From: Ooceraea biroi
Lineage: Eukaryota > Arthropoda > Insecta > Hymenoptera > Formicidae
Assembly: GCF_003672135.1 (NCBI RefSeq)
Contig: NC_039519.1
Span: 1,488,001 to 1,552,000 of the forward strand
Direction: 5' to 3'
Length of the DNA: 64,000 bases
The notes below the pieces were generated by a model. That model was not told where the DNA came from. It searched no databases and worked only from the letters and a program-made list of their open reading frames with translations. The translations under genes were made by a program, and so were the position numbers. Below are positions 57,363-64,000 of this stretch, piece by piece (within the stretch, counting starts at the first letter, position 1; every line of letters begins with the position of its first letter).

Positions 57363-57740
57363 GGTAAGTATAGATATTTCAAGATGAAAAAATAAATAAA
57401 TATAATATTGTTTTATCCCCGGGAAATAGACGAACACAGGACTAGATGTGATAACGCCGATTTGCTATACTGAGAGTAAGTTTATTCGTTCGGAGCTGTT
57501 ACATGATCGAACGCTCACACGGAAGAGAGCGAGGCTCTTCCTGATGGTTCTGCGATACCTCGCAATCGTTAGCGAGAGGGGGCCGTGATTCGGCAGAATT
57601 GGAATTCGGCCCTTATCGATATACTATCGCGCCTCGCGATAGTCGCGAGATATTCCGTCTCGCCAACACGCGCGTAATTCGAGCAGTTCCGCTTCTATAC
57701 ATATCAAATATAAATGTATTAACATTTTTTTTAATTTTAA
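57363..57740. other. Intron-like gap in Merlin with unidentified GC-richer insert
   Basis: Begins with a splice donor (GTAAGT) and ends in a T-rich tract and AAG before the last coding block. The middle (about 57420-57690) is GC-richer, with many CGCGATAG-like short inverted repeats, and resembles an inserted element or solo LTR that I cannot identify. Confidence 0.4.
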
Positions 57741-57952
57741 GAAGCCCACACAACACATCGAACGCGTTTGGAGAGAAGTTCGAGCTAATATCCCGCGTTA
57801 CGGGACACGCACTTCCCACTTAGCGGGATATTTAGCCGAATTTCTTTTCAAACGCGTTCATAAGTTCGAAGATCGACTCAACAGTTTCTTCTGTGCGATT
57901 GCCCAATTGTATCCACCGAAATTCCAGGATGTCTCGGAGGCCGCAACATCTA
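57741..57952 (+). pseudogene. Merlin transposase, C-terminal exon
   Basis: The frame KPTQHIERVWREVRANIPRY, then HLAGYLAEFLFKR, HKFEDRLNSFF and AQLYPPKF is the C-terminal end of the Merlin DDE domain; the HTQHIE/TN-IE Glu supplies the third catalytic residue. It is preceded by a polypyrimidine tract and AG. The phase relative to the previous exon does not match at the simplest splice site. Coding ends at a stop about 20 codons after the conserved part, where an inverted fragment of the same gene starts. Confidence 0.75.
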
Positions 57953-58147
57953 CCTAATTTTGATTTCGAAAACCATATATCATACTTTGCATTTGTTTGA
58001 AAGGAACATTGTTTTTTCACACGCTTTTTATGCTTATTTTGTTCATAGTATACTTTATAGCAGCGAAATGTAAGATTACTTGTGTTAATTTCCAAATTGC
58101 TATTACACTTCGGACACTGTATTTCTTTGTTTATTAAATGATGCTCA
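57953..58147 (-). pseudogene. Inverted Merlin transposase N-terminal fragment
   Basis: Minus-strand reading gives EHHLINKEIQCPKCNSNLEI, then FRCYKVYYEQNKHKKRVKKQ, the same zinc-ribbon segment as at 55560-55740 with a few differences (NKHK for NNHK, NAKYDI for SAKCAT). It is truncated at both sides and directly abuts the plus-strand C-terminal exon. Confidence 0.85.
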
Positions 58148-58672
58148 TTGGCAAATAAAAAGATAAGTTGGTAATTAAGTATACTACAGATGACCTTTCC
58201 GATTTTAAATAAAAAACGGGGTTGGGTTGGGTTAGGTTAGATTTTTTGGAAGTAGAGCTAGTGATGCCAGACTCCGTGCATCGGTAGCACGCGGCATTAA
58301 AATAAATAATCAAAGGCACAAATAGTTAAATACACAGTATTCTCTGCTTTAACCAAAATCAAACAGTTAAATAGAAATTATTCTCTACTTTAATCGAAAG
58401 TAAAAATTGCGAAAGAATATATTTAATTTTAAGATTTTTTTATTGGATTAAAATTTAGATCCAACATCTCTTTAAAATGAACGCTATAACTATATACACG
58501 GCTACGTCGAAGTCGTCCAAATTCCTACAAAGTAGATAGATAGCATTTTATTTCAGCTTTAAATTCCTACAAAGTATAAAAAACAATATTTAATATAATT
58601 ATTAATTAAAATTAAAAGAATTACCTCGTAATTTAAATAACAAAATCTGTCTTTAATGTTGCGTTTCCTCTC
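58148..58672. other. AT-rich unassigned sequence inside the Merlin region
   Basis: Contains GGGTTGGGTTGGGTTAGGTT (about 58216), a degenerate telomere-like run, and two copies of AAATTCCTACAAAGTA near 58520 and 58560. No gene. Confidence 0.5.
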
Positions 58673-58985
58673 ATTAGTATATGCACTTTTCAAAGTTAGA
58701 GACCCTATAATAAGAGTCTTGCCATAAGGCGATCTGGGCAAAATCCTGCGAGAGAGAGGGATACATTGGGTGCTTTCCAATTGCTTACACATCTTAACAC
58801 AAAAGCATTTTATTGGCTATATATTATCTAAAACATCTTACAAGATAATATATAGCCAATAAAATGCTTTTGTGTTAAGATGTGTAAGCAATTGGAAATC
58901 ACCCAATGTATCCCTCTCTCTCGCAGGAGTTTGCCCAGATCGCCTTATGGCAAGACTCTTATTATAGGGTCTCTATTCAAAGTGA
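58673..58985. repeat. Near-perfect foldback, about 150 bp arms
   Basis: The centre reads TTGGCTATATATTATC, a 16-base loop, then the exact reverse complement. Symmetry extends about 150 bases each way (CCAATTGCTTACACATCTTA on one side), with only a few mismatches. Confidence 0.85.
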
Positions 58986-59187
58986 AAGCCAAAATATCGT
59001 GTAAGAATTCTTCAGAAATAGCATTTATATATGCAAAATTTACGATAATCATTCGATTGTGATCCTTAAAATTTTTATCCCAAAACATTTTTCGTATAAA
59101 TTTGGGCCATGTATTCGCATTACCAACAACATCTTGAACCGCAAGTCAAGGATTATTATTTAGTTGTTCAACTGAATATGCCATTAT

Positions 59188-59417
59188 CAACGACATATAT
59201 AAATAGACCAAGCATTCCCTCACAAACGTGAAAGCGGAAGTTGACAGCGAGACTGCCAACTGCTGAGTGAGAGAGCTGCTTTGCGTCTACTGCTCTCTCA
59301 CTTCGATGTACGCGAAGAGTGAGAGAGCAAAAGCAGTTTTCTCTCTCAATCTCGCTGCCAACTTCCGGTTAGGGTCTGCTGTAGAGAGAATGCTTAGTCT
59401 ATTTATATATGTCGTTG
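59188..59417. mobile_element. 230 bp MITE with 8-bp target duplication
   Basis: Inverted ends CAACGACATATATAAATAGA, flanked on both sides by GCCATTAT (59180-59187 and 59418-59425). The interior has a second, looser hairpin of GAGAGAGC/GCTCTCTC. An 8-bp duplication fits hAT-, P- or Merlin-type transposition. Confidence 0.85.
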
Positions 59418-59824
59418 GCCATTATAAAAATTAATCTACGCATGTCCGGTCACTCTGCGCTGTCCCTGTACACCGTCGGTATGTCAGATTTCCTAACCTC
59501 AGAAGTGTCACTTTTTAACACATTGTAACTTTTTTTGTAGTTGAGAGCGACAATTTTAACTTTCAGATTAGTGTTTTACGCATGAAAATACATAAGTGTG
59601 CAAAATTTTATCAAAATCGGAGAGGAAGCTCTCCTTCACATTTACCAAACATTTTATTTATTGCATATGCAATAATTGCAGAAATTGCAATGTAACATTG
59701 CAATAATTGCATATCAAGCGACGCGGTAGCGTCGCGACGCCAAGTACATAAAAAAATAAATAGCCGCATGAGAAATAGCCGCTTGATACAGCACTGGCGT
59801 GACATCGTCGAGGCGCTACCAAGT

Positions 59825-60477
59825 AGCTTATCCGGAATTTACATCATTTGACAGGTCACATAAACTTGTGATTAAAATATCTCAGGAACTAAAGCCGTAA
59901 TAAGAAATCTAACGGCACTTTTATAACATAATATGGATGCACGCTTTCGAACGCGATTAATTAGAATTAAATTGGTGCAGGCAATCCTGAGATATTGCAA
60001 TCGTTATGTTAAAACTGTGACGTTTCGGTTTTCATAGAATTCAGACCACTCACGTACGTATGCTCGCACAAACACATGCAAAGCGATTTTGTCCCTCAAG
60101 CTTGCGTTCACACATGCACGATTTAATTTATTCGACGACGGCGACGACGACGACGACGACGTTGCATCACGTCGTCGATGTGGTGCAACGAAAAAAAAAG
60201 TACAAAATCGCTTTGAATGTGTATGTGCGAACATATGTACGTGAGTCTGAACCTGATTTCGGAAAAGGAGAAGAACGAAACGTCACAATTCTAACATTCA
60301 ATTACAATATTTCAGGATTGACTGAACCATTTTTATTTGGAGTGGTCGCAACCGAAAGCTTGCACCCATATTATCTTATAAAAGTGCCGTTAGATTTTTG
60401 ATTACGGCTTTAGTTCCTGAAATAGTTTAATCATAAGTTTATGTGACATGTCAAATGATATGAATTCCAGATAAGCT
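59825..60477. mobile_element. Foldback element with GACGAC loop, related to the 35.5-44.4 kb palindrome
   Basis: Arms of about 310 bases start AGCTTATCCGGAATTTACAT on the left and are mirrored at the right. The centre is a short GACGACGACG tract with GTTGCATCACGTCGTCG. The blocks CACGTACGTATG and CAAAGCGATTTTGTCCCTCA recur in both arms and in the big palindrome at 38940-38995 and 41015-41055. The arms here differ by substitutions as well as indels, so this palindrome is biological. Confidence 0.85.
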
Positions 60478-60629
60478 ATACGTTAGCGCTTGACGTCTAT
60501 GCACTGAACTTGGTAACGCTCGATGTTTATGCAGTGACTCTCATTGTTCGGTACCTTATTTTTTATTTTTATGTACTTTTCTATAAAAACATTAAAAATT
60601 AATGAAATATAAAAAATTTTTACAAAAAG

Positions 60630-61168
60630 TAATGAGATCCCTCTAAAAAACCTTACAAAGGTAAAAGAATACGCCAAGTACATAAAAAAGCAAAACCAAA
60701 TATGATGAAATCCATAGTTAACTAGCCAAGTACCTAGAAGCAATCCAGTTTGAGGATTTGTAATTTGAAATAATACTTGGCGTGCCCGGGTCGCATTAAA
60801 ACGTACGTCCTACCTATACTTTGTGTAAACTGTATGTGTAAATTATTTGTATTGAGTGAGTAATGAAAAGGGATATTTATAATCACTCCGCTAATGTGCA
60901 AAACCGTAAACGTATTTGTTTTAATATTACCAAATACAAAGATTTACGAGTCATTAGTGAAAATACTCAAGGCAGTACAAATTTAGAAGAATGCATGTCC
61001 AATGCGACCCGGGCACGCCAAGTATTATTTCAAATTACAAATCCTCAAACTGAATTGCTTCTAGGTGCTTAGCTAGTTAACTATGGATTTTATCATATTT
61101 GGTTTTGCTTTTTTATGTACTTGGCGTATTCTTTTACCTTTGTAAAGTTTTTTAGAGGGATCTCATTA
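60630..61168. mobile_element. Foldback MITE, about 185 bp arms
   Basis: Ends TAATGAGATCCCTCTAAAAA and its reverse complement. The arms also share GAATACGCCAAGTACATAAA. The loop (about 60810-60990) carries a minor frame with no recognised domain. A CGCCAAGTACATAAAAAA block also occurs at 59740, outside this element. Confidence 0.8.
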
Positions 61169-61297
61169 TATATTATATTGCAATGTTGCTGCAATGTTAC
61201 ATTGCAACCTTGCAGCAATATTTAGCAATGTTTCTGCAATGTTGCAATATTGCAGGAAAATATTACTGCAATGTTGCTGCAATATGTCTGTGCTGTA

Positions 61298-61425
61298 TGG
61301 GGTATTTCAAAAGAAGAAAAGTCAACGGAGAAACCCGATTTAAGGCGAGACTTGTAGCTCGAGAATGCGCACAAATTAAGGAACAAGATTATGATGAAAT
61401 ATTTTCGCCAGTGGTAAAATATAAT
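61298..61425 (+). pseudogene. Copia RT fragment downstream of the nested insertion
   Basis: YFKRRKVNGETRFKARLVAR followed by QDYDEIFSPVVKY is the RT segment that directly continues the block ending at 52002. Similarity is lost after about 61422, so the remaining RT and RNase H are missing. Confidence 0.8.
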
Positions 61426-61711
61426 GTGCTCGAAAAAGCCAATGTGGTAGTTTCTTTAATTAAAAAAAATATTAAATCAAGTAATATGTACCTTTTATAT
61501 TCTCATTCAATGATCCTATTCCAATCCAAGCGATAGTAGTTCTAATTGTCTTTAAATATTATTATTTTATAGTATTTTGTAAAAAAATTTATGAAATCCT
61601 CAAATTGCGCCAATTGCAAAGAGGATGTATTACCTCGAAAATTAATTATTATACTACAATTTAAAAAAAACCAAGTGGTAGTATCTTACCAATTACAAAG
61701 AGAATCTATCT

Positions 61712-62450
61712 ATATATATGAAATCCCTATTCTGTCGTTGAATTGATCGGGTACTTCCCGACATGCTAGAAACACCAAATTGCGCATGGTGATAGGGGTT
61801 CACCCCCAGGTAATGGGAAAATTCTTGAAATCTTTAATTTCGGTCCAGGGACTACCTGGCGTAGACAGGCTATTTTACTAGTATGTATATATTGTCTTGA
61901 AAATGTGTTATACACCTACTTTCAAAAAATATAAAACTTTGATTGATTAAATAATATTTAATGCAAAATACTTGGCGCTGCTAGACCTCGCCAGCGCCTA
62001 GCGTCTCGTCTGCGCTCCTTACACGCCTACTAAAGCTTAAGCCGTTTGTTTACATATCAAATTCATATAAAAAGAAGTTTAACAAATTTCACGCGTTTAA
62101 TACTAAAGGCTAAACTTAATACTAAATACTAAATTGCTACATACTAAACGCTGAAAGAGAGATTTCTTGTAATACTCGGTCTAGCAGCGCCAAGTATTTT
62201 ACATTAAATATTATTTAATCAATCAAAGTTTTATATTTTTTGAAAGTAGGTGTATAACACATTTTCAAGACAATATATACATACTAGTAAAATAGCCTGT
62301 CTACGCCAGGTAGTCCCTGGACCGAAATTAAAGATTTCAAGAATTTTCCCATTATCTGGGGGTGAACCCCTATCACCATGCGAAATTTGGTGTTTCTAGC
62401 ATGTCGGGAAGTACCCGATCAATTCAATGACAGAATAGGGATTTTATATA
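61712..62450. mobile_element. Foldback element, about 280 bp arms
   Basis: The left arm (61712-61995) contains GAAATCCCTATTCTGTCGTT and AAATACTTGGCGCTGCTAGA; the right arm (62181-62450) is the reverse complement with few differences. The loop is AT-rich and has no gene. Confidence 0.85.
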
Positions 62451-62451
62451 T

Positions 62452-63180
62452 TGTTACGTCCAGAGACTGCACAGTTCCTTGCTTCCAAGGAATTTAGCGA
62501 TAATTTTTAATTGTCGGTCAATGAGGCAACGCGTTGAGCCGGTTGCGTGCGATCAATAGGGCCCCAGTGAGAGATTAGAAGAAACGGTGACACAGCTGTG
62601 TCGGATCCGAGGAAATACCTTCACAAGAACCGCGGGTTGTGACGCACGTGTCCGGGCAGGCGCGATATTAGATCCGGATATCGAACCCTTTGGTCTTACT
62701 GATCAATTTATAAAAAACAAAGAACAAATTCGGTCGCGCGTGACTGTAGGCTCGCGGTGTATCACTCTTCCTGGAAAAGAAAATGATACAGCTGTACCGG
62801 ATCATCTCCCGGGTAGATACCTCACAGGAACCGCGAGTCCGGCCACACACGTACCGGTGCTTCCGGCTTAAAAAGAAACCATCTGTGGACGGTTTATCGC
62901 CTCATAGACCAACCGATCATATTTGCAATTAAATTAACTAACGGCCCTCGAAAGGTGGTTTCCTGAAAACGCAGTTCCCGGAAAAGCTACCTCTTTTCCA
63001 CGTCATCCCTATCGTATAAAAGGTGATGACCACTCCGGAGGGCAGCTTTTTCATTCTGTCCGTGTTCACGAACGCAGCTCATCCATTTTTGTCCGTGACC
63101 GCGAACGTACCTTGTCAGCCTTCGCGAACGACACAATTTTTCTTCAATAGTTTTGTGAAGTCAAGTGCCGGGCCGTGAAC
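62452..63180 (+). promoter_or_regulatory. Probable LTR or promoter region with TATA box
   Basis: Begins TGTTACGTCC directly after the foldback, a common start for insect Gypsy-type LTRs. It contains two diverged direct copies of a 70-base unit (about 62589-62655 and 62788-62860; ACAGCTGT..CGGATC and GAACCGCG). A TATAAAA at 63015-63021 precedes a plausible start near 63045. The far end, and any partner LTR, lie outside what I can define. Confidence 0.4.
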
Positions 63181-63472
63181 ACTAACTTTGGTGCGCGAGT
63201 TACATATCACCCAAGCAACTCAACGTGCGTTTGACCGCTTCACCATCCACCCGACGGCAGTTCATTGGCACAAACGGATTTTTCAAGTTTCAGCATACAC
63301 CTGCAAACAAGTGAGCGTTTTCCTTTAGCTGTCACTCCTTTTTTTTTCTTTACTCTTTGTCTCCTCTTCCTTTTGTTTGTTCATCGACAATTTTCATTCA
63401 CATTTCTCCTTCAGCTCTCTTCTACCCCTTTTCTATACATTTCTCCTGGACTCATCCGGTATCCCAATTTAA

Positions 63473-64000
63473 GTGTTTTCCGGCAAACGATCACGCAGTC
63501 CGTCTCCCTCTGCGGAACCATCCAGCAGCGACCAAGCGTCGTTTCCTGGGGGCCATCCAACGACGGTGCCACCACGGAAAAAGATCGCGACCGAGATCGA
63601 TCCGCGGCCCCCCTCAGCGTGTTCGGCCAGTTCATCGGTCATAGAATACTATGACGGAGAGTAACGGGGAATCTAATAAGATTCTTTTCGACCTCCTTCC
63701 CCTGCCCTTTCCGTTCAAACAGTATCTTCCACCTCGCATCGGGCATCCCCTGATTCTTCCGTTCGGATACTGGAACCCCTACCCCGAACACCTTCCCCGT
63801 TTTCTGTCTCTTCAAGTGTCTCTTCCTCCGCACCCTCCGTTTCTTCTTCGCGCTCCTCTTTGCGTCCTTCAACCCTTTCAAGCGTCTCTCTTTCTTTATC
63901 TCTGCCTCCTTCTTCTCTTACACCCCCTTCGTGTTATTTCTCTATGTCCGAATCCTCTTCGCGAGCATCCATTCAAGTGTCACCTCCTAGCTCTCCCCGT
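63473..64000 (+). other. Ser/Pro-rich reading frame at the right edge, possibly gag 5' end
   Basis: One phase reads GKRSRSPSPSAEPSSSDQAS, then VPPRKKIATEIDP, with three in-frame stops at about 63663-63680, and continues open to the window edge as Ser-rich sequence (PFSVSSSVSSSAPSVSSSR). There is no ATG at the beginning of the frame. The region is pyrimidine-rich, so low complexity could produce the open frame by chance. The position after a probable LTR suggests the start of an LTR-element gag, but this is weak. Confidence 0.3.

Larger units (their letters stand above)
55067..59650. mobile_element. Merlin (IS1016/IS1595-like) DNA transposon, composite and nested
   Basis: The left end GGTAATTGTGAAGGAGGGCT and right end GGTAAATGTGAAGGAGAGCT (minus strand) are imperfect inverted repeats extending about 200 bases. 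The plus-strand transposase is spread over 55501-57952. A minus-strand N-terminal fragment of a second copy follows at 58147-57953. Several younger insertions sit inside: 55852-56892, 58673-58985 and 59188-59417. Confidence 0.75.
52003..61297. mobile_element. Outer DNA-transposon ends with GCAATATTGC-rich subterminal repeats
   Basis: Left end CCCATACAGCACAGA (52004 on) and right end TCTGTGCTGTATGGG are inverted copies. Both are followed inward by 100-150 bases of imperfect TTGCTGCAATGTTGC and GCAATATTGC motifs. A 2-base GT may be duplicated at the Copia insertion point, but this is not secure. No transposase belonging to these ends was identified; the interior holds other elements. The superfamily is unassigned. 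Confidence 0.6.
49213..61425 (+). mobile_element. Ty1/Copia retrotransposon, split by a 9.3 kb nested insertion
   Basis: Gag, protease, integrase and the start of reverse transcriptase read in Copia order from 49561 to 52002. The RT resumes at about 61298 (KVNGETRFKARLVARE) and is lost after FSPVVKY near 61422. The intervening 52003-61297 has inverted ends and is a separate set of insertions. The element is also truncated at its 3' side. Confidence 0.8.

Overview
The window is eukaryotic and looks like an insect, most likely a hymenopteran such as an ant. It is AT-rich host DNA packed with transposable elements. Telomere-type TTAGG/CCTAA repeats appear at 13503, 14678 and 56205. The element types present are R1-clade non-LTR retrotransposons, mariner, a DUF4817-type mariner relative, Merlin, Copia and many foldback/MITE elements. 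I found no convincing single-copy host protein gene. There is no bacterial operon, CRISPR array or rRNA, and I recognised no tRNA.

Layout. 1-6500: a broken R1-clade gag fragment, then a nearly complete R1-clade element (A) with both ORFs frameshifted and the first RT catalytic Asp changed to Asn. 6600-19440: a very GC-rich R1-clade element (B1, plus strand) ending in poly(A)-GGTTAGGTTAGG. It faces a second copy (B2, minus strand) that ends in the mirror-image CCTAACC-poly(T). Between them two 5'UTR fragments of the same family meet head-on at 14094/14095. This is the orientation expected of an inverted duplication or telomere-to-telomere fusion. 19441-28837 and 30126-35444: AT-rich DNA without recognisable genes, carrying small MITEs and one complete mariner (28838-30123) with an intact transposase. 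35445-35544: assembly gap. 35545-44356: an 8.8 kb inverted repeat beginning exactly at the gap. Its sampled arms differ by one-base indels only, which suggests a fold-back read chimera over a really palindromic element family.

44357-64000: AT-rich DNA, then a decayed transposase-derived gene (46894-48311, minus), a THAP-domain fragment, and a Copia element whose reverse transcriptase is split by about 9.3 kb of nested insertions (52003-61297). Inside the insertion are a MITE, a mariner relative whose transposase is cut in two with one half inverted, a Merlin element with intron-like gaps and an inverted second fragment, several hairpin elements (one with telomeric repeats in its loop), and a foldback related to the 35.5-44.4 kb palindrome. 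The right edge holds another foldback and a probable LTR with a Ser/Pro-rich reading frame.

Almost everything recognisable is selfish DNA. Autonomous functions (endonuclease-RT, DDE transposases, Copia gag-integrase-RT) are nearly all broken. The exceptions visible here are the mariner transposase and the B1 ORF1. The many head-on copies could be transcribed into long double-stranded RNA, but that is inference.
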